From contig WBZZ01002841.1 in the NCBI GenBank assembly GCA_019918135.1, forward strand, positions 1-64,000: 64,000 nucleotides of DNA. Direction: 5' to 3'. Every line of letters begins with the position of its first letter. The stretch's first letter is position 1. The DNA is from Paulinella micropora (Eukaryota > Cercozoa > Imbricatea > Euglyphida > Paulinellidae). Under the pieces are notes generated by a model. The model was not told the origin of the DNA. It saw nothing but the letters and a program-made list of their open reading frames with translations, and searched no databases. Position numbers and translations under genes: made by a program. This document shows, piece after piece, positions 28,117-38,200 of this stretch.

Positions 28117-28942
28117 ACGAAGAGGAAGAGTCAGACCCACCAGCATTCAGACTGATGGTCTTCTTCTTCTTGATGAAGTCTGTAGCTTTGAGCTTCCGTC
28201 TCTCCTTCTCTCCCTTCTTCTTTTTCTTCTTCATCTTGTCCTTGCCCTTCCTTCCTTCCCCTTCTGCTTACTACTCTCACTACTTTTGCTCTTCTGACTA
28301 CCTTCTATCAGATGAGAGGGAGTAGCAATAGCTCCTGCCTTCCTCCTTATAGGGCAGTTGTTAGGATCATGCCCATCTCATCGGCAGTCTTTGAGGAGGC
28401 AACGGACGAAACATACCCTCATAACATGATCACCTTCACAATTATAACACTTAATTCTGCCTTTGTTCTTCTGTCCTCCTACTAGATTAACAGTGATAGG
28501 GTCAGACCGTGAGTTTCCGGATCCAGTACCATACAACTTTTGCATCCTAGTCATCGACACACTCCCTTGGGCGATTTGCTCCATAATCTGGAGGAACTCA
28601 TCCCAAGGGGGTCGTTGATGAGGAAGCAAAGCTTGCCAATGGCTCTCCCAGTAGGTCTTAAAAGGGGTTAAATGTTTAAATTTGTTTATGATCATATCAG
28701 CTTTCATGGGGACAGGGATGGGTGCTTTCATCCTCTTCTCTTGCTTATCAATTATCGTGAGGTATGTAGCAAGTCATGTACTTACTTCCTTAACCTTTAG
28801 ATGGTTTGTTGGTCCTCTTGAAACTTGATAAGTTCGAGGCCCCCATAATGCTTCTGCAAAGCTGTGAGACAAGCAAACCCATCTGTTCCACCTTGCTTCA
28901 TGATCATCATAACTTTGCGATCATGAGAGCAAGATTGGAGCG
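28117..28942 (-). mobile_element. Antisense fragment of copia-A gag inside family-B element
   Basis: The minus strand matches 41,535-42,370 of the copia-A element almost base for base, including frame 28,378-28,731 (start MKAPIPVPMKADMIINKF, end YNCEGDHVMRVCFVRC, a CCHC-like knuckle). Left junction: AGGAAGACGAAG is shared by both partners. Right junction: GATTGGAGC. This is an 826-bp captured piece. Confidence 0.8.
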
Positions 28943-28961
28943 ACATAGAACTAAGGGGGAG

Positions 28962-29296
28962 CGTTGGTAGGACAACTACGTTTTTACTTTTAGTAATTGC
29001 TTTGTGACTGGGGAGTAATTTATTTTTATAGTAGAATGACCGTATAGTTCTAGTCAATTATTGTAAAAGACGTAACGGTCCATATTGGCATTCAGGATTG
29101 GCACTGACCATTGAGTAATAATTACAGTCGTGCGGACTTTATTTCAGTTTCATTATTACCTTTGAGTTTGTCAGTTCTGCTATCTACGTGCGGATTAAAA
29201 GTATCGGTTGGTATCGTGGCTTCTAACGGAGTCTCTCAGCAAACCGGCCTATAAGGTATTAGGTCCGCGAGTGACCGGGTATTTACCTAATCAACG
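28962..29296 (+). repeat. LTR of family B, plus orientation (3' LTR of plus copy)
   Basis: Starts GTTGGTAGGACAACTACG immediately after the purine tract GGGGGAG and ends ACCTAATCAAC. Nearly identical to the LTR at 25,051-25,385 in opposite orientation, and distinctly different from the nearer 25,486-25,827 copy. Confidence 0.8.
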
Positions 29297-29595
29297 TTTA
29301 CTTGTGGGTGCACCGAAGTGTGATAAGGAAGTTGCGGCGAAAAAAAGGAGAGCAAAACAGGCTCCACTCGCCACAGAAGAGCACAAGGGTCGTGGAAGAC
29401 CGCGGAAGCGAATCAAAACGTGACATTATGCGGATTGCAATTGAGCCCCGTCTGATGTCGCTTACGGATCATCAGCTACTTTTTCTTTTCGACGGAAAGG
29501 GAAGATCAAGGGATGGCATTTACATCCGATGCCAGAGAAAGGATAGAGCTGGAGCTCGGGGGCACGAGTTCTATGCCGGCCTACTCGGTATATAA
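29297..29595 (+). pseudogene. AT-hook and gag-like fragment
   Basis: Directly after the LTR, one frame gives a Lys/Arg-rich stretch ending GRGRPRKRIK, a textbook AT-hook (core GRP flanked by basic residues) that binds A/T-rich minor grooves. The next frame gives LTDHQLLFLFDGKGRSRDG and GHEFYAGLLGI, resembling the family-B gag domain. Probably a fragment of a related retroelement protein. Too short and frame-broken to be a gene. Confidence 0.35.
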
Positions 29596-29599
29596 TGGC

Positions 29600-30960
29600 A
29601 TTACCCGATGTTCCGGTCTGTCGGTTATCCTTGGCTTGGAGAGTACGGAGTCCCTTCTACGTTAGGTATTCCTCATTCTACAAGTCCTTAGATAGTTGTT
29701 ATATTATCAAATATTGAGTCACGGTGACAGTTCTCACGGATGAGACTCGCACTGGACGTGGACCAATTATTTTTACTATGATTTGTTCGACAGCCGGAAC
29801 GCCTTATGTCACGGGTCATGTGTCGGTCGGTCGAGAGCGCCTTTGAATGAGGAGTCAGTCTTCGGCGTGGGGGTCGACCGCTTACGGCGGCTTCCCCCCA
29901 AGGGGGAAAAGGGATTGTCGGCCGGACCGCACAATACATGTGTGACATTGAGTGTCGTCCGGCTTGTCGTTACTTGACTTTTATGCGTGGTCTGCCCCTC
30001 TACCGTTGAGTGACGACTAAGTGTCAGAGTAGCTGTTCCGGTTACAATTTCGTTCAGAAATGACTTCTATCAGACTGAGCACTTTAACGACCGGCCAAAA
30101 CCACACTACCGTTGACATTTTACTGTTTTTGACCGATCCGTTAGATTCTCCTCTGCACGACGTTTCGACTTCACTAACTAGCTTTCGATTTCGTCCAGGA
30201 ATGACTTCAAACGTTTTAATCAAAGTTTTTACAGCAATTGCCATTTTCCCTTCTCGGCTGCCTTTTTCCCGTGATATGCCGAAAACCGCAAAATCGGTGA
30301 ATTTTGGGGAACACAGTCAAGAGAACATAAAAATGATATTTGCCGTACACTGCGTGCGTAGCCATTAGGCTCAGAAAGACTTTCCCAAATGAGTTCAGGA
30401 CTTCCACTTGAACACCAATCACTTGAACTTGAAGCCACCTTCAAGTACTCTGCACATTTAACTTCAAGTGTTGTCTAGCAGCTACTCACAATCTACGTTC
30501 AACCAAGATCGTACTTTGCAACCAAGTCTGCAATCAAGTAGAAATCTACGTAAATAAACGAAGTGACCTCTCAGCTATTCACTGGTATTTCACCTACTCT
30601 CAGGAGTTAGGGCTTTTTGCAGCCATAGAGTCTTTTAATAAGAGTTCGTTGTGTATTTATCCCTTGGGGTTGTATCCAAACTCACAATTCGAATTTCCCT
30701 TTCAACTGGAAACTGCACACACGAGTTTTGTGTGCCCTGTCGACAGGTCGATTTGAAAGCACCTCCTACAAGGAAGGTACTACTCAACGAACGTGGGAGA
30801 TCAGAGGTCATCAAAAGCACATATGTGAGACAGATCGTTCACCTGTCTTTGCATTTTTGTGTCGTCTCTCTGCTCTCCTACACTCTATGCAGTCAACCAA
30901 CACAGTATGTGTCTGGTTTTGTTTGTGTTGGGGTCACCCCTTATCACCCAGCAAGATCAT
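29600..30960. other. Gene-free region between retroelements
   Basis: Contains a dispersed repeat (30,066-30,309) and a stretch of CTTGAAGT/ACTTGAA reiterations (about 30,395-30,480). No coding frame is convincing. It may include the degenerate 5' end of gypsy-A, but I could not match a 5' LTR to the region after its 3' end. Confidence 0.45.
30066..30309 (+). repeat. Dispersed ~245-bp repeat, left copy
   Basis: Matches 55,338-55,583 with few differences: begins CTATCAGACTGAGCACTTTA, includes ACGACGTTTCGACTTCACTA and TTTCGTCCAGGAATGACTTC, and ends CGAAAACCGCAAAATC. The right copy is the target into which the copia-A element inserted. Confidence 0.8.
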
Positions 30961-31026
30961 CCTCTTGCTGCTCATCGTGCTCTACAAGTGTACCAACATT
31001 ACCTGGCCTACCCCTGGTGACGTGGA

Positions 31027-32613
31027 ATGTTCGCCAACTCGCGCCACGACGATCCCCTGTCGCGTCTTCGGGAGCATAAGAGGAAATGTTTGGACCCTTT
31101 TACCATCCTGGGAGTGTACCATGGTCTTCTGCCCTCCGAGAAGAAATTCCTGAAGGAAGTCGAGGAAGGGAAGTCAACTCCTCTTACTACGGACCTCTCG
31201 TGGACTCAATCAACGCAGTTCCGAGAAGATTTATTCACTACTTAGTACTCTGGTGAATACCGTAATATTTTACTTAAAGCAGTAAAAGATGAGCAAACTA
31301 ATTTGCTTCATCTACCATTGGTACCGACACCCTCCCTAAAGTTGATGTGTAATGCGAATATAACAGCCCACGACATCTACCAGGAGTACCTTGGACCTAC
31401 AGGCTCTGCAGCTCAACAAGAAGCTCTCTGGAAACAATTGGGTATTCTTATTCCTTTAGAGGAATATATTAACCATCTACCAATTACAACGTCGATGCCT
31501 GGAGCACCTGGATCACTTTCTGGATTGGTACTTCCAAACCCTGTAAGCACTCCTGTTACCGTGCCCCCATCGACCCTGATTGGTACGACTCCAGCAGCAG
31601 CCCTGGGAAGTATTCGTTTGGGACCTGCACCGCCGACTTACCCACCGACGATCCCCACTGCCCCAGCTGCACCATCATCTGCTGCAACATCGTCCCCTGT
31701 AGTCACTCCATCGTTGGCCTTTACTCCAGTTGCGATGCCCGAAGGTGCAACAACATTGGCCCCCATCAGTAGGGTACCTTCGACCGCCCCTGTCGATCCG
31801 TTTGCCCGCCCTGGAAGTCTAGCAAGAGGAGCGACACCCCTGCCCCGGCGTAACCCGCATCCATCGCTGGCATCCATCCTGGCAACACGCCCACCTGCCC
31901 CGTTGGTCAATCGAGCACTGTCCATTTCTGACCCAGCTTTTGCGTCGCCATATCGACCGATACTTGGCCCTATTGGACCTCTACCGACCTTTGCAATACA
32001 GACGGCAACCTCGACTGATTTGTCAGGTTCAACCCCCACTGCATCGATACCGGCACGCCCAACGCCTCGTACCTCGCTGGGTACGACATTGCAAGGTAGT
32101 AGAATCACGCCGAGCCCTCTCATCTCCGTTGAGGAAGAAGCTTACCCGACCCTGCTCGCTGGTGGTACGAACCCCTCCGCGGAGGACCGAGGTGGAGCCC
32201 CTGTGACAGCAACAACCGGTAATGCAACAGCTGTGACTCCGGCCCTCGCGAGCTCATCATCAAGCTCATCCTCGAGTTCAACATCGAGCTCAACGTCGAG
32301 TTCGTCTTCAGGCTCGTCAGCTGATCCATCGTCCAGCACGGCGATTGTGACTCAAACCCTTGCCCCTTCGACGGTGAGTGGCCCTCCTGCGACGGCCACA
32401 CCACCCCCACCATCCACAGGCAACGAGCCCCCCTCATCATCGTCGACAGGAAGGATCCTGCGATCGGCCACCCTTGCAGGTGTACCACCCCGCAAGTTGC
32501 ACATGATGACTCGAGTTCGATCTCTCTTCGTGATGACCCGTCCGGCAATCGCGCCGACCATTGAGTCGTCGTCGCAATTCAAGCCCGCGAACTTGCATCC
32601 AATTTTCAGTTGA
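31027..32613 (+). pseudogene. Gypsy-A gag-like ORF with Ser/Thr/Pro-rich linker
   Basis: A 72-codon start (LREHKRKCLDPFTILGVYHG) ends in TAG (31,243-31,245) in the same frame as the following long ORF, which runs 31,303-32,613 to TGA. The N-terminal part contains KAVKDEQTNLL and AHDIYQEYLGPTGSAAQQEA, and the rest is an extended Pro/Thr/Ser/Ala linker with a Ser-run near 32,240-32,330. Such long disordered linkers are known in some structural polyproteins. Apart from position, no gag domain is identifiable. Confidence 0.55.
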
Positions 32614-32635
32614 ATAACTTGTCAATGCTTCTGAC

Positions 32636-33951
32636 ATGCAACCGCATCATCGACACGGTGCACAAGTGCCACGGGGAGACAAAGCCGCAATGGCCCTCAT
32701 GGACGCGTACTGGGCTCGTTACATTCGTGCTACCGACGATCGCACCCGCGTTTGGAGCATCATCCCGTACATGCTCATGGAGTATTTCATGGAGTTGTTC
32801 AAGGGACGTCTGGACAAGGGAGACACGAAGCGACCAGCTATGCAAGCCCTCAAACTTCGACGCTTTAAGAAGGAAAGCCTCGCAGGGTATGTAAATCGTT
32901 GCTCACAAGCTACGAAACGGCCGATGCAGCTGGCTACCAGACAACCGACTTCAACCAAGTCCGCGATGTGTCCCGGATGCTCACCCCTGGGGAATGTGAA
33001 CGATGGCCTCGGTACGCCGCCGAGGTACTCAACGTGCTTGGTGTAGGTAGCATGGCCCCGCGACCTCACTGACCTTCTACCCTGGACCAACTCCCTTGGC
33101 CTCCACGTCATGCAATATTATTGGCCTTGGATGGAAAGTATTACGAAGCCCTCGTCGGCCGGCACACACAAGCGACTGCGTGAGCGCCCTCCTCGTCCGG
33201 CGCCTTCTGCCTCTGCCCGCGACTAAACCGTCAAGGTCGACACTCGCCAGAGGAACAAAAAGCGTAAGACGCAGCAGGAAAACAAGGAGTCCAAACGCCC
33301 TCCTCGTCAGAAGCGCAAAGCTGACTCCATGTCGATGGCCCAACCGGCTGCATCACCGGATCGTGGACGCCCCAACAAGCGGACTAAGACGTACTTGGGA
33401 CTCATTGTCGGTGAGCTGCTTTTCCCGTGGAGTTGCATGGAAGCCCCGTCTACAGGCCAGTACACCATGGCTCCGGGATTTGGTACTGCATTATACCAAC
33501 GCTACTCGTTCAAGTTACCAACACGAGAACGCTGTTTTGCACTTCAGCACTACTTCCACCGACTCCCTTGCATTGATCCCATATGGCTGAAGATCACTGC
33601 GACGGACTCTTACTACGACATCCAAATGTATTAGTGCGCGAACGCAGCTACCTCTGCACGGTTGACCTCCCGCGGAACTATTTCAACCATAGCTCCCTGT
33701 CCATCTACTACATGAATGGGCGTGTCGAAGAATTCTTCGACAATATCCTCCAACACAATTGGCAGGGATTAACGCGAGGAATAACAGTCAAGAAAGGTAC
33801 ATGGTCACTAGGAGGCCGAAACAGCACTAACCTTACCAACTACCTTCAACAGTGCCCAAACTGGATCGATCCACAGAATCCAGACGCCTCCCACTTAAAA
33901 TGGCCCACTACATTTTACTGGAAGCGATACGACAACGTGAGTGGATTATAG
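32636..33951 (+). pseudogene. Gypsy-A gag-like region, frame-broken
   Basis: Overlapping frames 32,636-33,046, 33,096-33,634 and 33,583-33,951 hold protein-like stretches: ALMDAYWARYIRATDDRTRV, SIIPYMLMEYFMELFKGRLD, LGLIVGELLFPWSCMEAPST, FNHSSLSIYYMNGRVEEFFD and NSTNLTNYLQQCPNWID. The first resembles a helical capsid-type segment. A basic Lys/Arg-rich patch lies about 33,180-33,330. Several indels separate the frames. No catalytic motif. Confidence 0.45.
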
Positions 33952-35525
33952 CTCAAATCGCTATTTATCTTATCGCCAGCCAGACCGGCAAGCGCTTCAG
34001 CCGCGAAATCCACGTAGTCCACCACTCCCCCTGCGACTATGACATGATCAACCCGTACTCGCGAGAAAAACGTTTGGAAGGTTACCCTTCTGGCGTCCCA
34101 TGCCTTCGCAGACGGATGAACTACCACCCCAATCCCCACATCCGGAGATGGGCGCCGGGGAACGCAGAATCGGCACTGGATCAACATACAAACACGGGCC
34201 GCTGGATCAATCTGAAGGCAGCCGAAACTACAGAACGCCTCCGCAAGTTCTATTGCGAAATGAAGATGTCTCAGTCGGATCTTCAAGCCGAGGCACTTCT
34301 GAACCTGCCCCTCTCGATCCACACGCTGAGTCCACTGGAAACACGCGGACACTACCGCATCGGCTTCCCCCAGGGGATGTTCATCGACCCGGGATTCGAC
34401 GTGTGCATGATCCCGGATGGACAGACCGGACTACCAGGATCCAGCAACTCCCCGATCGACGTCGAAATGCTCGACGACGCGGTATTCGCCCCAACTTCCG
34501 GCGCCAGCTCTAGCAGTTCGAGCTCTAGTTCGGGCCCCACGCCTACCAACACTTCGGGATCAGTCCCCGCTCCGACACCCGCTACACAGAGTACTGCAAG
34601 CACGCAGCCTGCACCTACTCCACCTAAAGTCTCAAAGACAGCTGTAACACCAAACCGCCGACTCCGTACCGGAGAAAAGACGACGACGACGACGAGTCAA
34701 AACCGGACTCGCCCAACCCGGCAAGTAGCCAACCACCTGCGGCCACATCTTCATCGTCATCGTCTCCTCAACTGCAGCGACATCACCGTCATCCCACGCC
34801 ATGCACCTACCGTAGTACGTTCCCGGCCAAGACAACAAGCGGAATGGCTCGAAACGAAGTATGCCCCTCTCGAACCAGCCCCTCAGCCTATCTACCCAGG
34901 TATGTGCCGTCTTGCTGCCATCAATCCCGATGTACGAACGGACATGCGCCTTAAGATTTTGAAGCAGCTCAACTTTTACGCGCACATGGACTGGATTTGT
35001 TGCGTCTCCTCTGGCGGACTCAGCGCGGCTACAGCATACCTTACAGACAAGCTAGACCCGGATCAGCAACGCTACCTCTGGTACAACCTGGCCCATTGGA
35101 TTGATGTCGAACAACGATCGGGTAAGCCTTTTCTCCAACGCGAGCTAGACTTCGACGCCGGTACCCGACAAGATCTTCCCGATGGCCTTTTTGCCTTCCG
35201 CGCTTCACGTAAAGCATGCCTTACGCCCCATTTACCATGGTGTATTTGCACAGCTAAACATTGCGCAGGTAGCAAGCCCTCCGATCTACCTACACAGCCA
35301 TCATTTTGGCTTTCCGCTATTAACCCTTGCCTTAACATCTACTTACGACGGGAGATCCTTTCGGAACTCAACTACTTCAGCAACTGCGGCCTCATCATCC
35401 CGTACTCTGTGGATCGCGCTTTCTTCAACGCATCGGGAGCCATCAACGGTGTGGCGAGCTTCAAAGACAAAGAGCGCGTTTGGCGGCGACTCGCTGAACT
35501 AGTCATCAAGGGGAAATCCTGTTAG
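33852..35525 (+). CDS. Gypsy-A ORF upstream of RT with duplicated modules, 557 aa
   Basis: The frame is open for 557 codons to a TAG. The first ~260 residues are unfamiliar. A Ser/Pro-rich linker (SSSSSSSSG near 34,510) and a basic patch (RRLRTGEK) follow. The C-terminal half contains two copies of a ~70-aa helical module (LAAINPDVRTDMRLKILKQL..., 34,910-35,105; LSAINPCLNIYLRREILSEL..., 35,310-35,510). Between them is a Cys module (DLPDGLFAF...LPWCICTAKHC) that recurs at 35,582-35,672 in another frame (VPDGIFAWQA...VWCKCGYGDC). The Cys modules may bind zinc and the helical ones proteins. Its position suggests a gag or nucleocapsid-like role (inference). Confidence 0.55.
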   Translation: MPKLDRSTESRRLPLKMAHYILLEAIRQREWIIAQIAIYLIASQTGKRFSREIHVVHHSPCDYDMINPYSREKRLEGYPSGVPCLRRRMNYHPNPHIRRWAPGNAESALDQHTNTGRWINLKAAETTERLRKFYCEMKMSQSDLQAEALLNLPLSIHTLSPLETRGHYRIGFPQGMFIDPGFDVCMIPDGQTGLPGSSNSPIDVEMLDDAVFAPTSGASSSSSSSSSGPTPTNTSGSVPAPTPATQSTASTQPAPTPPKVSKTAVTPNRRLRTGEKTTTTTSQNRTRPTRQVANHLRPHLHRHRLLNCSDITVIPRHAPTVVRSRPRQQAEWLETKYAPLEPAPQPIYPGMCRLAAINPDVRTDMRLKILKQLNFYAHMDWICCVSSGGLSAATAYLTDKLDPDQQRYLWYNLAHWIDVEQRSGKPFLQRELDFDAGTRQDLPDGLFAFRASRKACLTPHLPWCICTAKHCAGSKPSDLPTQPSFWLSAINPCLNIYLRREILSELNYFSNCGLIIPYSVDRAFFNASGAINGVASFKDKERVWRRLAELVIKGKSC

Positions 35526-36106
35526 GTATTCAATTATAAGACACCGTACCATCACTCGACAGTAACCACTTCGCCTATAATGTCCCTGACGGCATTTTTG
35601 CATGGCAAGCGCTTCACCCCAACAAGACACATCAAGTGTGGTGCAAGTGTGGCTACGGCGATTGCCTTCACATCGACACTACTGGCGCTACTGGGACATG
35701 CAAGCCTAAACCGAAACCAGCTCGACCAGCTTTCAACAGTAGTCTTGGTGGCCACCCCCGCTACAAGAAGAACCGCAAACACGTGCAACGCGCTAAGCGG
35801 ACGCGATATCCGCCGGTCGGCGATGGCAAGTATCAACCCGACCGGGTATATCGGACCAGCCAACAGGGCCGCACTGCCCATTATGGTCGGACAGCCCCTC
35901 GGTCCGTCCAAAACCCGAATTACAAGCCACCTCCGCGCCCACAGCATCGTTTTGCGTCTCCAACGCAGCGCCGCCACTTCTACATGTACGCTCGGTCTGG
36001 CACCGGACACCAGCAGCGATTGAATACCAAACAGGGTCGGGCGTGACCATCAAGTCTGGAGCCCTCTCCAGACACCGCTCTATTCTTATCGCCGGATCCT
36101 TCCACC

Positions 36107-38200
36107 ATGGCTCTTCCCCACCGGGAAGTCACCGTCCTCGCTGTAAAAGATCCTCCATACTTCGATCCCGCCATGGCGGAGCTCGCTGCAACATGCCCGG
36201 ACCCGCGCATGCTTTACTGTACGGCAAGTACGGTTAGTGGAACACAGACCACCCCGTGGATTCTCATTTCTGAGAGACTTTTCCGCGACTTTCTAGACAA
36301 ACAGGCCGCCAAACTTACCGCGCCGCCACTGCCCAAATACGCACCTGAAGTCGTCAACTCCGGCCTCACTGCAGAACAACAACGACCTCTATGGGCCCTC
36401 CTCGGAGAATTCGACAATGTCTTCCAAGATAAAGCAGGTGTCTTCAATCACACTGTCGTGTCGCTCATCCTCAAAACAGGAGCTAAACCAATTGCGGTGC
36501 AATACCCAAATTGGACTCCAGCGGTATACCAATACCTCAAAGGTTGGGCGATGGACGTTCTTACAGCTGGCCTCTGGTCCATGGCCTCTGCAAATTGTGC
36601 CTGGGCTAGCCGAGCCTGCCCCGTAGGCAAGTTTGAAGACTTAGCAAAGCTGGTCATCCGCGACATACGCAACGTCTACGACTACCGCGGTTCCAACGAC
36701 AACCTCCACCTGCCTGTGCCAGGTTTACCCAACCCAGATCAATACCGCGAACGCTTCGCGGGATGGCACTACCTCAGTTCTATCGACATGGTCGACGGCT
36801 TCACGCATCTGAGACTCAATCCAGATGACGGTAGCCGCGATATTCTCGCTGTTTGGACACCCTTAGGACTCCTAGTTCCTAATTTTATGCCTCAAGGTGT
36901 TCACCGCGCCCCGGGAGACTTTCAACGCGCTATGGATAAGTCCTTCAACCATCTGGACTTTTGGAGTAAATCCGCTTCTGCCTACCTCGACGACGTCACA
37001 GACGGCTCCAACGACTTCGATACCCATCTTCGCGAGCTCCGATGCATCTTTCAAGTCATGCGAGACTCCGGCCTCCATGGTTCGGCCCGGAAACTACGCT
37101 TAGGCTATCGCGAGCTCAACATTCTGGGCAAACGCTGCAGCAAGAAAGGTATCGCCGCAGATTCTTCCAAGGTCGACGCTATTCTCAAGCTGGCCGACCC
37201 ATCCAACGTTTCTGAAGTCCGATCAGTCTTAGGTATGACCAACTTCATCCAAGCCCATATCCCTGACTATTCCCGATTAGTGGCATCTCTGACCAATCTC
37301 CTCAAATCCACTCACGCTCGGCCCTTCGGTGCCCCTTACCTGACCCGAGATGAGCGGAAATGCATGAAGAAGCTCAGCCGTGTCCTCACTACGCTCCCCA
37401 TTCTGGTAAAGTATGAGCCGTCGCAACGACTCTACCTCCGGACGGACGCAAGCCAGATCGGCATTGGCGGCGCACTTCATAATGGCCCAGAGCGCAACGC
37501 TCCGGTCATCCAGTACTTCTCCCAGAAGCTTACAGACACGCAAACTCGATGGGCGACCTACGTTCGTGAAGCCTACGGCGTCATCTACGATCACCGTCCC
37601 CTTTTGTGGCTATGGCACGCTCGCAGCCCCATGGTGGTCAACTGGGTTTTGGAGCACCTTCAGACGATTCGATTCAAAGTCGAATACCTACCAGGTAAGC
37701 AAAACCAACTCCCCGACGGTCTCTCACGTGTCCCTTGCATCGCCCCCGGCCAGCCCACCTTGATTGGCGAAGCCGAGGCGACTCTCCAGCTCTTATCCAC
37801 CATTCCGGCACCCCAAGCAGGCTCCACCCTTTGGTTAGCACTTGAAGGCACGCACGCGGCCCTGGATACCCGTCTCAAGTCCCTATCTTGCCGGATCCTC
37901 CGCGGCGGCCCCACTCTACGTAGCATTCAAGCACCATGGGACCTGGTCATCGTCATTCCCTCTGCTGAACGCTCCCAATGGTTGCCCGCGATATGTTTGC
38001 TCTCCGCAAGCCCTTCGCTCTGCTCATGCCTCAAGACTTGGTTAATTGCGTCCCCGATGAAACTCTTCCACAGACGATCGTCGAGCAATGCCGCAAGATC
38101 TTGTTCCTTGACGACAACCTCGTCTGGCTCGTACATGGACTTGGAATGGAGCAACACTATATCTATCCTCTCGTTGCTACATCGCATGCACAGCGCGTAA
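36107..38200 (+). CDS. Gypsy-A reverse transcriptase and RNase H, 697 aa
   Basis: An open frame of 697 codons. RT motifs: YLSSIDMVDGFTHLRL (first Asp), FMPQGVHRAPGDFQRAMD, SASAYLDDVTDG (YLDD catalytic pair), and LGYRELNILGKRCSKKGI with a thumb-like segment VRSVLGMTNFIQAHIPDYSR. RNase H: LYLRTDASQIGIGGAL, then VREAYGVIY joined directly to DHRPLLWLW, where about 20 family-typical residues between the Glu and the DH are absent, and DGLSRVP. It copies element RNA into DNA. The last ~170 codons of the frame are out of phase with the integrase, which continues in another frame from 37,978. The frame is intact, but the RNase H deletion and downstream breaks make activity doubtful. Confidence 0.85.
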   Translation: MALPHREVTVLAVKDPPYFDPAMAELAATCPDPRMLYCTASTVSGTQTTPWILISERLFRDFLDKQAAKLTAPPLPKYAPEVVNSGLTAEQQRPLWALLGEFDNVFQDKAGVFNHTVVSLILKTGAKPIAVQYPNWTPAVYQYLKGWAMDVLTAGLWSMASANCAWASRACPVGKFEDLAKLVIRDIRNVYDYRGSNDNLHLPVPGLPNPDQYRERFAGWHYLSSIDMVDGFTHLRLNPDDGSRDILAVWTPLGLLVPNFMPQGVHRAPGDFQRAMDKSFNHLDFWSKSASAYLDDVTDGSNDFDTHLRELRCIFQVMRDSGLHGSARKLRLGYRELNILGKRCSKKGIAADSSKVDAILKLADPSNVSEVRSVLGMTNFIQAHIPDYSRLVASLTNLLKSTHARPFGAPYLTRDERKCMKKLSRVLTTLPILVKYEPSQRLYLRTDASQIGIGGALHNGPERNAPVIQYFSQKLTDTQTRWATYVREAYGVIYDHRPLLWLWHARSPMVVNWVLEHLQTIRFKVEYLPGKQNQLPDGLSRVPCIAPGQPTLIGEAEATLQLLSTIPAPQAGSTLWLALEGTHAALDTRLKSLSCRILRGGPTLRSIQAPWDLVIVIPSAERSQWLPAICLLSASPSLCSCLKTWLIASPMKLFHRRSSSNAARSCSLTTTSSGSYMDLEWSNTISILSLLHRMHSA

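Larger units (their letters stand above)
25486..29296 (+). mobile_element. LTR family B element, plus copy, chimeric interior
   Basis: 5' LTR 25,486-25,827, PBS, gag region 25,930-28,116, then an antisense fragment of another element (28,117-28,942), a purine tract (AACTAAGGGGGAG) and a 3' LTR (28,962-29,296). No pol is present, so it is non-autonomous. The two LTRs are clearly unlike each other, and no matching target duplication is seen at the ends. It therefore looks recombinant rather than a simple insertion. Confidence 0.7.

Noticed and set aside
21736..28140. A single large inverted duplication created by misassembly
   Set aside because: The two gag regions differ by many substitutions and indels, so they are diverged family members rather than a mirror-image assembly artefact.
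35552..36053. Minus-strand ORF of 152 codons and plus-strand 147-codon ORF over the gypsy pre-RT region (also at 48,309-48,810)
   Set aside because: Duplicated with the element and lacking domain features. I looked for a DTG-type protease here and saw only DTTGATG, which does not fit the Asp-Thr/Ser-Gly pattern well enough to call.
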